Below, piece after piece: positions 20,974 through 31,796 of a stretch of 38,228 nt of DNA. The stretch lies in contig JANQHS010000175.1 in NCBI GenBank assembly GCA_028282565.1, forward strand, positions 1 through 38,228, in the 5' to 3' direction. This stretch comes from Cytophagales bacterium. GTDB lineage: Bacteria > Bacteroidota > Bacteroidia > Cytophagales > CCMP332. The notes beneath the pieces were generated by a model. The model saw only the letters and a program-made list of their open reading frames with translations. It did not search any database and was not told the DNA's origin. Positions within the stretch are counted from its first letter, which is position 1; the number at the start of each line of letters is the position of its first letter. Both the position numbers and the translations under genes were made by a program.

Positions 20974-23100
20974 ATGAGCAGGGATCTTAATTATACAAGA
21001 AACATTGGCATCATGGCCCACATTGATGCCGGAAAGACCACGACCACAGAGCGTGTACTCTATTACACCGGTCTCACCCATAAAATTGGTGAGGTACATG
21101 ATGGAGCTGCTACCATGGACTGGATGGAGCAGGAGCAGGAAAGAGGTATTACCATTACTTCTGCTGCAACCACCACCAACTGGAACTATCCCACCGACCA
21201 GGGCAAAGCCACTCCGAATACCGAGTCTTATAAGGTCAATATTATCGATACGCCTGGTCACGTTGACTTCACTGTTGAAGTTGAAAGGTCTTTGAGGGTA
21301 CTGGATGGTGCTGTTGCTCTTTTCTGCGCGGTATCCGGTGTTGAACCTCAATCAGAAACAGTTTGGCGTCAGGCTGATAAGTACAAGGTTCCTCGGATCT
21401 GCTTTGTGAACAAAATGGACCGTGTTGGAGCTGATTTCTTCAATGCTGTCGCTGAGATCAAAGATAAGTTAGGCGCAAACCCTGTACCTCTTCAGATCCC
21501 GATCGGAGCTGAGGATGATTTCAAAGGGGTTGTTGACCTTGTGACCAACCAGGCGATTATCTGGAATGAAGCTGATCAGGGAATGACCTATGAGGTTGTA
21601 GATATTCCTGCTGAACTTCAGGATGAAGTAAAGAAGTGGAGAGATGAGTTGATCGAGAATGTTGCCCTATATGATGAGGAGCTGTTCTTGAAGTATGATG
21701 AAGATCCGGACTCGATCACCGAGGACGAGGTCAGGGCTGCGATCAGGAAAGCCGTGATCGATATGTCTTTTTCACCTGTGCTTTGCGGATCGGCGTTCAA
21801 GAATAAGGGAGTTCAGGCATTGCTGGATGCTGTTATTGCCTTCCTTCCATCTCCGCTGGATCTTCCTCCTGTTTCAGGAGTGAATCCTGACACGGATGAG
21901 GAAGAGCAGAGAAAGCCGGAGGATTCTGAGCCGTTTTCAGCTCTTGCCTTCAAAATCATGACCGATCCATTTGTCGGAAGGCTTTGTTTTATGAGAGCCT
22001 ATTCGGGAAAATTGGATGCGGGCTCTTATGTGTTCAATACAAGGACAGGGAAGAAGGAAAGAATTTCAAGGTTGCTTCAGATGCATTCCAACAAACAGAA
22101 CCCCATCGACTTCCTGGAAGCCGGTGATATCTGTGCTGCGGTTGGATTCAAAGACATCAAAACGGGGGATACCCTTTGTGATGAGAAGAAAAAGATCGTA
22201 TTGGAGGAGATGTCCTTCCCAGAGCCGGTTATCGGTTATGCGATCGAGCCAAAGAAACAGGCTGATGTAGACAAGCTGGGGCTGGCGGTTTCCAAGCTGT
22301 TGGAAGAGGATCCTACCCTGGTCGTGGAAACCAATCACGAAACAGGCCAAACCGTTCTTAAGGGAATGGGAGAGCTTCACCTTGAGATCATCATCGATCG
22401 TTTGAAAAGGGAGTTCAAGGTTGAGATCAACCAGGGGCCACCACAGGTTGCCTACAAAGAGGCGCTTACTGGTTCTATTGAACATAAGGAAGTTTATAAG
22501 AAGCAGACCGGTGGTCGTGGTAAGTTCGCCGATATCGTTTTTGAGATCGGACCGAGGGAAGAGCAAAAAGAAGGACTGGAATTCGTCAACGAAATTGTTG
22601 GTGGAGCCATCCCAAGGGAATACATTCCTTCTGTTGAAAAAGGATTTGAGCAGGCCATGACCAATGGTGTCCTTGCGGGTTACCCCATCGACTCCATGAA
22701 AGTGAGGTTGTATCATGGATCATTCCACGATGTGGATTCTGATTCGCTTTCGTTCGAAGTGGCCGCCAAGCTTGGCTTCAAGTCTGCTGCTCCAAAATGT
22801 TCTCCAAAACTGATGGAGCCGATCATGGCTGTTGAGGTTGTTACTCCGGATGAGTTTACGGGTGCCGTAACCGGTGATTTGAATAGGAGAAGAGGGGTGA
22901 TGAAGGGAATGGATACAAGAGGAGGTGCGCAGGTCATCAAATCCGATGTTCCGCTTTCCGAGTTGTTTGGTTATGTAACTGACCTCAGGACCTTGACTTC
23001 CGGAAGGGCTGCAGCTACATTGACATTCTCTCATTATGATTTTGTTCCGAACAATATTGCAGACGAAGTGATCGCTGCGGAAAAAGGTGCTACCGTTTAA
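20974..23100 (+). CDS. fusA: Elongation factor G
   Basis: [48 protein letters not shown]. Confidence 0.99.
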   Translation: MSRDLNYTRNIGIMAHIDAGKTTTTERVLYYTGLTHKIGEVHDGAATMDWMEQEQERGITITSAATTTNWNYPTDQGKATPNTESYKVNIIDTPGHVDFTVEVERSLRVLDGAVALFCAVSGVEPQSETVWRQADKYKVPRICFVNKMDRVGADFFNAVAEIKDKLGANPVPLQIPIGAEDDFKGVVDLVTNQAIIWNEADQGMTYEVVDIPAELQDEVKKWRDELIENVALYDEELFLKYDEDPDSITEDEVRAAIRKAVIDMSFSPVLCGSAFKNKGVQALLDAVIAFLPSPLDLPPVSGVNPDTDEEEQRKPEDSEPFSALAFKIMTDPFVGRLCFMRAYSGKLDAGSYVFNTRTGKKERISRLLQMHSNKQNPIDFLEAGDICAAVGFKDIKTGDTLCDEKKKIVLEEMSFPEPVIGYAIEPKKQADVDKLGLAVSKLLEEDPTLVVETNHETGQTVLKGMGELHLEIIIDRLKREFKVEINQGPPQVAYKEALTGSIEHKEVYKKQTGGRGKFADIVFEIGPREEQKEGLEFVNEIVGGAIPREYIPSVEKGFEQAMTNGVLAGYPIDSMKVRLYHGSFHDVDSDSLSFEVAAKLGFKSAAPKCSPKLMEPIMAVEVVTPDEFTGAVTGDLNRRRGVMKGMDTRGGAQVIKSDVPLSELFGYVTDLRTLTSGRAAATLTFSHYDFVPNNIADEVIAAEKGATV

Positions 23101-23112
23101 TTTTTACAGTCG

Positions 23113-23418
23113 ATGAATCAGAAAATTAGAATCAAGCTAAAATCATACGATCACAATCTGATCGATAAGTCATCAGAAAAGATCGTTAGGGCTGTTAAAT
23201 CAACCGGTGCTGTGGTGAGTGGTCCAATTCCACTTCCAACCGAGAAAGAGATATTCACTGTTTTGAGATCACCTCATGTAAACAAGGAGTCAAGGGAGCA
23301 ATTCCAACTCTGCACGTATAAGAGGTTGGTTGATATTTACTCAACCAGTACCAAGACTGTGGATGCCCTTATGAAACTTGAGCTTCCGAGTGGAGTTGAG
23401 GTTGAAATTAAGGTCTGA
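23113..23418 (+). CDS. rpsJ: 30S ribosomal protein S10
   Basis: [49 protein letters not shown]. Confidence 0.99.
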   Translation: MNQKIRIKLKSYDHNLIDKSSEKIVRAVKSTGAVVSGPIPLPTEKEIFTVLRSPHVNKESREQFQLCTYKRLVDIYSTSTKTVDALMKLELPSGVEVEIKV

Positions 23419-23440
23419 TAATATTTGAAATCCTGACGGA

Positions 23441-23472
23441 GAGATCAAGCCAAAAGCTTGGTCTCTTTTTTT
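23441..23472 (+). terminator. Terminator after rpsJ
   Basis: GAGATCAAGC/GCTTGGTCTC 10-bp stem (one wobble), 5-nt loop, T8 tract. Confidence 0.85.
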
Positions 23473-23481
23473 GTTTTACCC

Positions 23482-23512
23482 TTTGACTGCTAGGTAGAAA
23501 TTGCTACTTTTG
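23482..23512 (+). promoter_or_regulatory. Promoter of the rplC-led S10/spc operon
   Basis: TTTG 23482-23485, 19-nt spacer, TACTTTTG 23505-23512. Confidence 0.75.
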
Positions 23513-23525
23513 CAGTCCTTTTTTT

Positions 23526-23542
23526 CAGAGCAAAATGCTCTG
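23526..23542 (+). other. 5'-leader hairpin upstream of rplC
   Basis: CAGAGCA-AAA-TGCTCTG perfect 7-bp stem about 10 nt after the expected TSS. Confidence 0.55.
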
Positions 23543-23568
23543 CTAACTGAGGAAAGAAAAAAATTGGA

Positions 23569-24189
23569 ATGACAGGGCTAATTGGAAAAAAAATAGGAAT
23601 GACAAGCATTTTCACCGAACAGGGGAAAAATGTGGCTTGTACAGTACTTGAGGCGGGTCCTTGTGTGGTGACACAAATCAAAAATCAGGACTCTGACGGG
23701 TACAATGCTGTCCAAATTGGTCATGGCCCGAGGAGCGAGAAAAATGTCACCAGTGCATTGATGGGGCATTTCAAAAAGGCAGGGTCTGAGCCATTGACAG
23801 ATATGGTTGAGTTCAGGGACGTGGAAGGAGATTTCCAGTTGGGCCAGGAAGTGAAGATCGGCGATGTATTTGAGGAGGGGGAATTTGTTGATGTCGTTGG
23901 AGTCAGTAAGGGTAAAGGATTTCAGGGTGTCGTGAAGAGGCATGGATTTGCAGGGGTTGGAGATCAGACCCATGGTCAGCATAACCGACAAAGACACCCG
24001 GGTTCCATAGGTGGCGCCTCGTTTCCTGCCAGGGTTTTCAAAGGGATGAAAATGGCAGGGCGAACCGGCAACGAAAGAAAAACCGTTTTGAACCTCAAGG
24101 TTGTGAAGATCATTCCCGAAAAGAACTTGATGTTGGTGAGCGGCTCGGTACCAGGGGCCAGGAATTCAACGGTAATTATTGAGAAGTAA
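23569..24189 (+). CDS. rplC: 50S ribosomal protein L3
   Basis: [46 protein letters not shown]. Confidence 0.98.
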   Translation: MTGLIGKKIGMTSIFTEQGKNVACTVLEAGPCVVTQIKNQDSDGYNAVQIGHGPRSEKNVTSALMGHFKKAGSEPLTDMVEFRDVEGDFQLGQEVKIGDVFEEGEFVDVVGVSKGKGFQGVVKRHGFAGVGDQTHGQHNRQRHPGSIGGASFPARVFKGMKMAGRTGNERKTVLNLKVVKIIPEKNLMLVSGSVPGARNSTVIIEK

Positions 24190-24190
24190 G

Positions 24191-24817
24191 ATGAAGCTCC
24201 CTATACTAAATATCGATGGTAAGGAAACCGGAAAGTCAGCAACACTGGCGGATGACATTTTCAAGGTGGAACCCAATGAGCATTTGCTCTATCTTTCTGT
24301 AAAGCAATTTCTTGCTGCAAACAGGCAGGGGACCCATAAGGCTAAGGAAAGAGCTGAGATCACCGGATCTACTAAGAAGCTTAAAAGGCAAAAAGGAACC
24401 GGTACTGCCAGGGCAGGTAGTATCAAATCTCCTGTCTTCAGAGGCGGTGGTAGGACCTTTGGGCCCAGACCAAGGAATTACGATTTTAAACTGAATAAAA
24501 AGGAGAAGCAGGCAGCAAGGAAAAGTGCACTCTCTTTAAGGGCTAAGGAAAAGCAAGTTCAGGTGGTTGAGGACTTCCAACTGGAAGCTCCAAAAACCAA
24601 GAGGATGGTGGAGATCTTCAACAATCTTTCACTTACCGGCAAAAAAGTGCTGTTGCTTACCGGCCAAGACAGTGTGAACATTTTCAAATCAGCAAGGAAC
24701 CTTGAAAGGTCAAATGTTCTACCTGCTGATCAGGCCTCTACTTACGATTTAATGAACTCCAACGCAGTTGTGATCACCGAAAGCGGATTGAAGCAACTGG
24801 AACAAACCTTTAATTAA
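24191..24817 (+). CDS. rplD: 50S ribosomal protein L4
   Basis: KRQKGTGTARAGSIKSPVFRGGGRTFGPRPRNYDFKLNKKEKQAARKSAL; start at ATG 24191 (MKLPIL) rather than track 24179. Confidence 0.97.
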   Translation: MKLPILNIDGKETGKSATLADDIFKVEPNEHLLYLSVKQFLAANRQGTHKAKERAEITGSTKKLKRQKGTGTARAGSIKSPVFRGGGRTFGPRPRNYDFKLNKKEKQAARKSALSLRAKEKQVQVVEDFQLEAPKTKRMVEIFNNLSLTGKKVLLLTGQDSVNIFKSARNLERSNVLPADQASTYDLMNSNAVVITESGLKQLEQTFN

Positions 24818-24818
24818 G

Positions 24819-25106
24819 ATGGGAGTATTGATTAGACCATTGGTATCTGAAAAAATGACCGATATGGCGGAAAGCGGAAAGTATGCTTTCGTCGTCGATA
24901 AAGGAGCCAATAAGGTTGAAATAAAAAAGGAAGTTGAGAAGATCTATGGTGTAAACGTCACGAGCGTAAACACCGCGTTGATGCCCGGTAAGCCTAAAAC
25001 CAGGTATACAAAAACAAGGGTCTTGACAGGCGGTAGTCAGTCTTACAAGAAGGCTGTTGTGACTTTGGCAGAGGGGGATTTGATTGATTTTTATAGCGAG
25101 ATCTAA
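24819..25106 (+). CDS. rplW: 50S ribosomal protein L23
   Basis: LIRPLVSEKMTDMAESGKYAFVVDKGANKVEIKKEVEKIYGVNVTSVNT. Confidence 0.97.
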   Translation: MGVLIRPLVSEKMTDMAESGKYAFVVDKGANKVEIKKEVEKIYGVNVTSVNTALMPGKPKTRYTKTRVLTGGSQSYKKAVVTLAEGDLIDFYSEI

Positions 25107-25118
25107 TTGGATTAAGGA

Positions 25119-25940
25119 ATGGCAGTAAAGAAATTAAAACCAATGACTCCCGGGCAAAGACACAGGACTGCTCCTGTGTTTGATGCGTTAACTGCATCAA
25201 AGCCGGAAAAGAGCTTGGTTGCCGGAAAAACGGTAAAGAGCGGAAAGAATTCCCAGGGAAGAACCACGGTTCGCCACGTAGGTGGAGGACATAAGAGGAA
25301 ATATAGGATTATTGATTTTAAAAGGAATAAGCATGATATTCCGGGAATCGTCAAGACCGTAGAGTACGATCCGAACAGGTCGGCCTTTATCTCATTGATC
25401 CAATATAAGGATGGGGAAAAGAGATATATCCTGAATCCAAATGGACTGAAGGAAGGTATGACAATCAATGCGGGAGAAAATCAACCACCGGAAGTCGGCT
25501 ATTCACTGCCGTTGAAGAAGATCCCCTTGGGTACAGTGATCCATAATATTGAGATCAAACCCGGAAAAGGGGGAGCGATGGTTAGGAGTGCAGGAGGATC
25601 AGCCCAATTGGTTGCGAGAGAAGGAAAGTATGCCACCGTCAAAATGCCATCCGGCGAAATGAGAATGGTATTGACTACCTGCTATGCTACAATTGGTGTA
25701 GTGTCCAATGGCGATCATATGAACACCACTATCGGTAAAGCAGGAAGGAATCGTTGGTTAGGCAAAAGACCTCATACAAGAGGTGTTGCAATGAACCCGG
25801 TTGACCACCCGATGGGTGGTGGAGAAGGTAAGTCTTCCGGAGGTCATCCAAGGTCCAGAACAGGCTTGTATGCAAAAGGTCTGAAAACCAGGAAGCCGAA
25901 GAAGTATTCTGATAAACTTATTATAAGCAGGAAAAAATAA
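25119..25940 (+). CDS. rplB: 50S ribosomal protein L2
   Basis: [48 protein letters not shown]. Confidence 0.99.
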   Translation: MAVKKLKPMTPGQRHRTAPVFDALTASKPEKSLVAGKTVKSGKNSQGRTTVRHVGGGHKRKYRIIDFKRNKHDIPGIVKTVEYDPNRSAFISLIQYKDGEKRYILNPNGLKEGMTINAGENQPPEVGYSLPLKKIPLGTVIHNIEIKPGKGGAMVRSAGGSAQLVAREGKYATVKMPSGEMRMVLTTCYATIGVVSNGDHMNTTIGKAGRNRWLGKRPHTRGVAMNPVDHPMGGGEGKSSGGHPRSRTGLYAKGLKTRKPKKYSDKLIISRKK

Positions 25941-26209
25941 TGGCAAGATCATTAAAAAAAGGGCCATACATTGACTTTCGTCTTGACAAAAAGGTTGAGG
26001 CCATGAATGAGTCAGGCAAAAAATCAGTGATCAAAACCTGGTCTAGGAGATCGATGATCTCTCCTGATTTTGTTGGGCACACTTTCGCTGTGCACAATGG
26101 AAATAAATTCATTCCGGTTTTTGTAACCGAGAATATGGTTGGGCATAAATTCGGTGAATTTGCTCCTACCAGGAATTTCAGGGGTCATACAGGTAAGAAA
26201 AACGTTTAA
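25940..26209 (+). CDS. rpsS: 30S ribosomal protein S19
   Basis: [36 protein letters not shown]. Confidence 0.99.
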   Translation: MARSLKKGPYIDFRLDKKVEAMNESGKKSVIKTWSRRSMISPDFVGHTFAVHNGNKFIPVFVTENMVGHKFGEFAPTRNFRGHTGKKNV

Positions 26210-26218
26210 GCTTTATCG

Positions 26219-26767
26219 ATGGAAGCTGTTGCAAAACTTAAGAATTGTCCAATCTCTCCTCGCAAAATGAGGATGGCCGCCGATTTGGTCAGAGGCGAAA
26301 AGGTCGAGCGGGCTTTGGGCATATTGAAATTTGAGTCCAAGGTTGGGGCAAGCTATCTGGAAAAACTTCTTCTTTCTGCCATCTCGAACTGGCAGAACAA
26401 GAATGAGGATGAAAACGTGGATGGTGCCAACCTTTATGTAAAGACAATTTTTGTTGATCAGGGAAGAACCCTGAAGAGACTGAGACCTGCTCCACAGGGT
26501 AGGGCACACAGGATCAGAAAGAGATCTAATCATGTGACCCTGGTGCTTGATTCTTTGGATGCCATTGCAGAGGCTGCGAAGGTGGAAAAGAAGGAAGAGC
26601 CAAAAGCAGAGGTCAAGGAAAAGCCTAAAGCGAAAGCTACGGGCGAAGAAAAAAAGGAGTCCAAGCCTAAGGCTGCAGCGAAAGCTACTGAAAGCAAGAA
26701 GGCTGGAACGAAAGCCGCTCCTAAAAAGGCTGCTGAGAAAAAGGAAACAACCGAAAAGAAAAAATAG
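26219..26767 (+). CDS. rplV: 50S ribosomal protein L22 with Lys/Ala/Glu-rich C-terminal extension
   Basis: [25 protein letters not shown]...[26 protein letters not shown], then low-complexity tail. Confidence 0.97.
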   Translation: MEAVAKLKNCPISPRKMRMAADLVRGEKVERALGILKFESKVGASYLEKLLLSAISNWQNKNEDENVDGANLYVKTIFVDQGRTLKRLRPAPQGRAHRIRKRSNHVTLVLDSLDAIAEAAKVEKKEEPKAEVKEKPKAKATGEEKKESKPKAAAKATESKKAGTKAAPKKAAEKKETTEKKK

Positions 26768-27484
26768 ATGGGTCAGAAAGCAAACCCCATAGCGTTTAGA
26801 CTTGGTCATGTCAGGGGATGGGAGTCCGCCTGGTATGGAGGAAAGGAATTCTCCAGGAAGCTCGTAGAAGATGAGAGCATCAGGGATTATATCCTTGCGA
26901 GGATCCCTAAAGGCGGAATCGCCAAGATCATTATCGAACGTACCATTAAAAGGATCACCATCACCATACATACCGCAAGACCCGGGGTGGTCATCGGAAA
27001 AGGTGGTGCAGAGGTAGACAACCTGAAGGAAGAGCTCAAGAAGATCACCGGAAAGGATGTTCAGATCAACATCTTCGAGATCAAGCGTCCTGAACTTGAT
27101 GCCAAATTGGTCGGACTGGGAGTGGCTCAGCAGCTTGAAGGAAGGATCTCCTACAGAAGAGCCATGAAGCAGGCCATTGCCAGTTCAATGAGGGTTGGCG
27201 CCCAGGGAATAAAGATCACCGTTTCCGGAAGGTTGGGTGGTGCCGAAATGGCGAGAACCGAAACCTATAAGGAGGGAAGAATTCCACTTCATACGATCAG
27301 GGCTGACATCGATTACGCTGTTTCCGAGGCTCAGACCGTATATGGGACCATCGGTATCAAAGTCTGGATCTTCCATGGTGAGGTTTATGGAAAAAGAGAC
27401 CTGAGCCCAAATGTTGGAATGAACAGCAATCAGGGTGGCCAGAGAGGCGGAAAGAGAGATTCAGGTAGAAAAAGAAGAAGATAA
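26768..27484 (+). CDS. rpsC: 30S ribosomal protein S3
   Basis: [36 protein letters not shown]. Confidence 0.99.
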   Translation: MGQKANPIAFRLGHVRGWESAWYGGKEFSRKLVEDESIRDYILARIPKGGIAKIIIERTIKRITITIHTARPGVVIGKGGAEVDNLKEELKKITGKDVQINIFEIKRPELDAKLVGLGVAQQLEGRISYRRAMKQAIASSMRVGAQGIKITVSGRLGGAEMARTETYKEGRIPLHTIRADIDYAVSEAQTVYGTIGIKVWIFHGEVYGKRDLSPNVGMNSNQGGQRGGKRDSGRKRRR

Positions 27485-27495
27485 ATTAGAATAGG

Positions 27496-27927
27496 ATGCT
27501 TCAGCCAAAAAGGACAAAGTTTAGAAAAAAGCAAAAGGGCAGAGTAAGGGGGATGGCCACTCGCGGCTTCCAGATCACCTTTGGAAGCTTTGGATTGAAA
27601 TCCCTTGAGCCAGGTTTTATTACCGCCCGGCAAATTGAAGCAGCAAGGATTGCCATGACCCGTTACCTCAAAAGGGAGGGACAGGTTTGGATCAGGATTT
27701 TCCCTGATAAGCCCATCACCAAAAAGCCCGCTGAGGTGAGGATGGGTAAAGGAAAAGGAGCCCCTGAATATTGGGTAGCTGTGGTGAAGCCAGGAACCAT
27801 CATGTTCGAAGTTGGTGGTGTTTCTATGGAACTGGCAAGAGAAGCGATGAGGTTGGCGGCTCAGAAACTTGGTGTGAAAACCAAATTTATAGTCAGAAGA
27901 GATTACGTAGGAGATGACAAAGTATAA
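27496..27927 (+). CDS. rplP: 50S ribosomal protein L16
   Basis: [39 protein letters not shown]. Confidence 0.99.
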   Translation: MLQPKRTKFRKKQKGRVRGMATRGFQITFGSFGLKSLEPGFITARQIEAARIAMTRYLKREGQVWIRIFPDKPITKKPAEVRMGKGKGAPEYWVAVVKPGTIMFEVGGVSMELAREAMRLAAQKLGVKTKFIVRRDYVGDDKV

Positions 27928-28120
27928 GGACATCCAGGCATTGACAGATGAGGAGATCAAGGAAAAGCTTCTCCTCGAGAGTGATATGCTTCGCAAGCTG
28001 AAGTTTTCACATGCGATTTCTCCGATTGAGAACCCAAACAAGATCAGGGAGACCAAAAGGGTGATCGCGCAGCTTAAGACAGAAAAGAGAGTTAGAGAAC
28101 TATCCAACAAGGAATCATAA
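27914..28120 (+). CDS. rpmC: 50S ribosomal protein L29
   Basis: [52 protein letters not shown]. Confidence 0.96.
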   Translation: MTKYKDIQALTDEEIKEKLLLESDMLRKLKFSHAISPIENPNKIRETKRVIAQLKTEKRVRELSNKES

Positions 28121-28374
28121 TGGAAAGGAATCTTAGAAAAGAGCGTCAGGGAAAGGTCGTTAGCGACAAGATGGACAAATCCATTGTGGTTGCAGTGGAG
28201 AGAAAGGTGAAGCACCCGATCTACGGGAAATATGTGAAGAAAACCACCAAGCTCAGGGCTCACGACGAAAAGAATGAAAGCCGTACTGGTGACATCGTCA
28301 AATTGATGGAAACCAGACCTCTTAGCAAAACCAAGAGATGGCGTATGATAGAAATTGTTGAAAAAGCAAAATAA
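28120..28374 (+). CDS. rpsQ: 30S ribosomal protein S17
   Basis: [42 protein letters not shown]. Confidence 0.98.
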   Translation: MERNLRKERQGKVVSDKMDKSIVVAVERKVKHPIYGKYVKKTTKLRAHDEKNESRTGDIVKLMETRPLSKTKRWRMIEIVEKAK

Positions 28375-28742
28375 TGGTTCAGCAAGAAAGCAGATTAGAA
28401 GTAGCAGATAACTCAGGAGCCAAAGAGGTCCTTTGCATCCGTGTATTGGGTGGAACAGGAAAAAAATACGCTTCTGTTGGAGACCAGATCGTGGTATCCG
28501 TCAAATCTGCGCTTTCCTCAAGCTCTATGAAAAAAGGTACTGTATCCAGGGCTGTTGTCGTCAGGACCAAGAAGGAAGTAAGAAGGCAAGACGGATCCTA
28601 TATCCGTTTTGAACAAAACGCTGCCGTTCTGATCAACAACCAGAAAGAGCCCAAGGGAACGAGGATCTTCGGACCTGTTGCAAGGGAGCTTAGGGAAAAG
28701 CAATTCATGAAAATCGTATCGCTGGCACCTGAAGTATTGTAA
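28374..28742 (+). CDS. rplN: 50S ribosomal protein L14
   Basis: [54 protein letters not shown]. Confidence 0.99.
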   Translation: MVQQESRLEVADNSGAKEVLCIRVLGGTGKKYASVGDQIVVSVKSALSSSSMKKGTVSRAVVVRTKKEVRRQDGSYIRFEQNAAVLINNQKEPKGTRIFGPVARELREKQFMKIVSLAPEVL

Positions 28743-28744
28743 TC

Positions 28745-29083
28745 ATGAAGGGACCTGTAAAAAAAATACATATAAAGAAGGGAGACACCGTTAAAGTGCT
28801 TTCCGGAAACGACAAGGGAAAAACCGGTAGGATCATGGAGGTCGATACCAGGAAGTACCGTGCGATCGTCGAAGGTCTGAATATGGTGACCAAGCACAAT
28901 AAACCTTCGGCTGAAAATCCGAACGGAGGCATTATCCAGACTGAAGCCGGTATCCATATCAGCAATCTTATGGTTGTTGATCCCGCTACCGGTGAGGCGA
29001 CCAGGGTAGGAAGGAAATTGAATGATAAAGGAGTGCTTCAGAGGTACTCCAAGAAAACGGGAGAATTTATTAAAGATGTCTGA
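28745..29083 (+). CDS. rplX: 50S ribosomal protein L24
   Basis: [26 protein letters not shown]. Confidence 0.97.
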   Translation: MKGPVKKIHIKKGDTVKVLSGNDKGKTGRIMEVDTRKYRAIVEGLNMVTKHNKPSAENPNGGIIQTEAGIHISNLMVVDPATGEATRVGRKLNDKGVLQRYSKKTGEFIKDV

Positions 29084-29624
29084 GGCAAGGTTAATATCGA
29101 AATATAGGGATGAGATCGTTCCTGCCTTGATGGAGAAGTTTAACTATTCATCTGTAATGCAGGTGCCCAAGATCGAGAAGATCGCGATCAACAAAGGGAT
29201 CGGTGCTGCGGTTTCAGACAAGAAGCTTATCGAAGCTGGCATTTCAGAGATGACGACCATCACCGGCCAGAAAGCTGTGTCAGTAAAAGCAAAAAAGGCG
29301 GTTTCCAATTTCAAACTGAGAGAAGGAATGGAGATCGGTGCAAAGGTGACATTGAGGGGCAAGAGGATGTACGAATTTATGGACCGTCTGATGACCGTTT
29401 CCCTTCCCAGGGTTCGTGACTTCAGGGGAATCAGTCCTAAAGCGTTTGATGGAAGAGGAAATTATACCCTTGGTGTAAAAGAGCAGATCATTTTCCCTGA
29501 GATCTCGATTGATCAGGTCAACAGGATCTCGGGAATGGATATCACATTCGTGACATCTGCGAAGACCGATGAAGAAGGATTTGAACTTTTAAAGGCATTC
29601 GGAATGCCGTTTAAAAACAATTGA
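29076..29624 (+). CDS. rplE: 50S ribosomal protein L5
   Basis: [27 protein letters not shown]; start at ATG 29076 (MSEARL), overlapping rplX by 8 nt, not track 29022. Confidence 0.97.
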   Translation: MSEARLISKYRDEIVPALMEKFNYSSVMQVPKIEKIAINKGIGAAVSDKKLIEAGISEMTTITGQKAVSVKAKKAVSNFKLREGMEIGAKVTLRGKRMYEFMDRLMTVSLPRVRDFRGISPKAFDGRGNYTLGVKEQIIFPEISIDQVNRISGMDITFVTSAKTDEEGFELLKAFGMPFKNN

Positions 29625-29627
29625 TTC

Positions 29628-29897
29628 ATGGCTAGAAAATCAATTATAGCAAGAGAAAAAAAGAGAGAAAGGCTGGTTCAGAAATATGCCGACAAGAGAG
29701 CTGCTTTGAAAGAGGCCGGCGATTGGGTTGGATTGGACAAGCTTCCCAGGAACTCCAGTAAGGTAAGACTTCATAACCGTTGCATGCTTACCGGAAGACC
29801 AAAGGGATATATGAGAAAATTTGGCATCTCTAGGGTGACCTTTAGGGAAATGGCCGCCGGGGGTAAGATTCCGGGAGTGACCAAGGCGAGTTGGTAA
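29628..29897 (+). CDS. rpsN: 30S ribosomal protein S14 (zinc-independent form)
   Basis: [19 protein letters not shown]...[40 protein letters not shown]; no CXXC pairs. Confidence 0.98.
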   Translation: MARKSIIAREKKRERLVQKYADKRAALKEAGDWVGLDKLPRNSSKVRLHNRCMLTGRPKGYMRKFGISRVTFREMAAGGKIPGVTKASW

Positions 29898-29915
29898 GGG
29901 TCGTAAAAAAATTTG

Positions 29916-29945
29916 TAATTTTGCGCCTCGAAATTTTTGAGGGGC
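29916..29945 (+). promoter_or_regulatory. Candidate internal promoter and leader hairpin upstream of rpsH
   Basis: TAATTTTG 29916-29923, then GCCTCGAAATTTTTGAGGGGC hairpin; -33 element poor (TTG with 22-nt spacing). Confidence 0.5.
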
Positions 29946-29965
29946 TTTGTTTTTTATAAGATAAT

Positions 29966-30355
29966 ATGGATTCACTGGGCGATTTTTTAACGAGGATAAG
30001 AAATTCGGTTGGAGCTAACCAGAGGCTTCTGGAAGTTCCTTCATCCAGAACAAAAAAGGAGATTACCAAGCTCCTTTTTGACAAGGGTTATATCCAGAAC
30101 TACAAGTTTGAGGATGAAGGATTTGGCAAGATCAAAATTGCCCTGAAATACAACCCATCGAATAAGAAATCCGCGATCACTGAGATCAAAAGGGTTTCCA
30201 CACCGGGTTTGAGGAGGTATTGTGGTGCCGATGAGATCCCAAGGGTATTGAATGGATTGGGAATTGCCATCCTTTCAACATCCAAGGGGATCATGACAGA
30301 TAAGGAAGCAAGAAAAGAACATGTTGGAGGAGAGATCCTCTTTACAGTCCATTAA
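29966..30355 (+). CDS. rpsH: 30S ribosomal protein S8
   Basis: DSLGDFLTRIRNSVGANQRLLEVPSSRTKKEI, GGEILFTVH. Confidence 0.98.
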   Translation: MDSLGDFLTRIRNSVGANQRLLEVPSSRTKKEITKLLFDKGYIQNYKFEDEGFGKIKIALKYNPSNKKSAITEIKRVSTPGLRRYCGADEIPRVLNGLGIAILSTSKGIMTDKEARKEHVGGEILFTVH

Positions 30356-30364
30356 TAGAAAAGA

Positions 30365-30916
30365 ATGTCAAGGATAGGATTAAAACCAATTGATTGTCCT
30401 GAAGGTGTTGAGATCAACATCTCGGATTCATTGGTAAGCGTAAAAGGCCCAAAGGGTGAGTTGTCCCAGGAGATCGATCCGAATATTTCCGTGAAGTTGG
30501 AGGACGGGGTGATCAATCTTAGCAGGGCTTCGGAGCTTAAGGATCACAAATCAAAGCATGGATTGTACCGCTCGTTGATCAGCAATATGATCGAAGGTGT
30601 ATCCCAGGGATATAAGAAGGAATTGGAATTGATCGGTGTTGGATACAGGGCACAGGTACAGGGCAGTGTGATTGACTTTACCTTGGGGTATAGCCACCAC
30701 ATCATGTTCAAAATGCCTGCTGAAGTTAAGGCGACCGTTCTCGCTGAAAAAGGAAAGAATCCTATCCTTACTCTTGAAAGCTATGACAAGCAATTGTTGG
30801 GACAGGTTGCTGCAAAGGTCAAATCTTTAAGAAAGATCGAACCTTACAAAGGCAAGGGTATCAAGTTTGTTGGTGAGCAGATTCGCAGGAAAGCTGGAAA
30901 AGCTGCAGCTAAATAA
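30365..30916 (+). CDS. rplF: 50S ribosomal protein L6
   Basis: SRIGLKPIDCPEGVEI, KIEPYKGKGIKFVGEQIRRKAGKAA. Confidence 0.98.
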   Translation: MSRIGLKPIDCPEGVEINISDSLVSVKGPKGELSQEIDPNISVKLEDGVINLSRASELKDHKSKHGLYRSLISNMIEGVSQGYKKELELIGVGYRAQVQGSVIDFTLGYSHHIMFKMPAEVKATVLAEKGKNPILTLESYDKQLLGQVAAKVKSLRKIEPYKGKGIKFVGEQIRRKAGKAAAK

Positions 30917-30923
30917 TAATTGA

Positions 30924-31271
30924 ATGGGAGCTTTAACAAAATCAGAAAGAAGGACTAAGATCAAAAGGGGAATCCGTAAGAGGGTCTTTGGTACGCCTGA
31001 AAAACCTAGGTTAACTGTTTTCAGGAGCAACAAGAAGATCTATGCTCAGTTGATCGATGATGTCAACGGAACCACCCTGGCTTCTACTTTCTCAAGTGGT
31101 ACGGAAAAGGGAAACAAGTCCGAAGCTTCAAAGGCTGTGGGTATGGAATTGGCGAAAGCTGCCAAGGAAAAAGGTATTGAAGCTGTCGTCTTCGACAGAA
31201 ATGGTTATTTATATCACGGTAGGGTTGCTGCTTTGGCTGAAGGAGCAAGAGAAGGAGGATTAAAATTTTAA
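30924..31271 (+). CDS. rplR: 50S ribosomal protein L18
   Basis: [33 protein letters not shown]. Confidence 0.97.
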   Translation: MGALTKSERRTKIKRGIRKRVFGTPEKPRLTVFRSNKKIYAQLIDDVNGTTLASTFSSGTEKGNKSEASKAVGMELAKAAKEKGIEAVVFDRNGYLYHGRVAALAEGAREGGLKF

Positions 31272-31275
31272 TTCG

Positions 31276-31794
31276 ATGGTAAGCACGAATATCAAAGCGG
31301 TAAGAGCAAGCGAGATCGACCTTTCGGAAAAGGTTGTAGCGATCAACCGTGTTGCAAAAGTTGTAAAGGGTGGTCGAAGGTTTAGCTTTTCTGCCCTGGT
31401 TGTAGTAGGTGATGGAAATGGTGTTGTTGGATTTGGTTTGGGAAAAGCCAATGAGGTCACCAATGCAATCGCTAAAGGTATCGATGACGCCAAAAAGAAC
31501 CTGATCAAGGTTCCTGTTTTTAAGGGTACCATCCCTCATGAAATGGAAACCAGGTACGATGGTGGGCATGTATTCATGAAGCCGGCTGCACCGGGAACCG
31601 GAGTAATTGCCGGTGGTGCGATGAGGGCTGTTCTTGAAAGCGCCGGTGTGCACGACGTATTGGCAAAGTCCAAAGGGTCATCAAACCCGCATAATGTGGT
31701 TAAGGCGACCATCCAGGCATTGGAGTTGATGAGAGATCCGTATACCATCGCTCAGGAAAGAGGTATTTCACTTGAAGAAGTATTCAACGGTTAG
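31276..31794 (+). CDS. rpsE: 30S ribosomal protein S5
   Basis: [44 protein letters not shown]. Confidence 0.99.
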   Translation: MVSTNIKAVRASEIDLSEKVVAINRVAKVVKGGRRFSFSALVVVGDGNGVVGFGLGKANEVTNAIAKGIDDAKKNLIKVPVFKGTIPHEMETRYDGGHVFMKPAAPGTGVIAGGAMRAVLESAGVHDVLAKSKGSSNPHNVVKATIQALELMRDPYTIAQERGISLEEVFNG

Positions 31795-31796
31795 TC

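Noticed and set aside
26213-26971. 252-aa minus-strand ORF opposite rplV
   Set aside because: Shadow of the Lys-rich L22 tail (antisense gives Phe/Leu/Ser runs)
27430-28263. 277-aa minus-strand ORF across rpsC/rplP/rpmC/rpsQ
   Set aside because: Spans four well-supported sense genes, low-complexity Ser/Leu/Phe translation, no promoter or family signature
29022-29083. Long rplX/rplE overlap suggesting frameshift or fusion
   Set aside because: Track start 29022 is an upstream in-frame ATG; L5 begins at ATG 29076 with an ordinary 8-nt overlap
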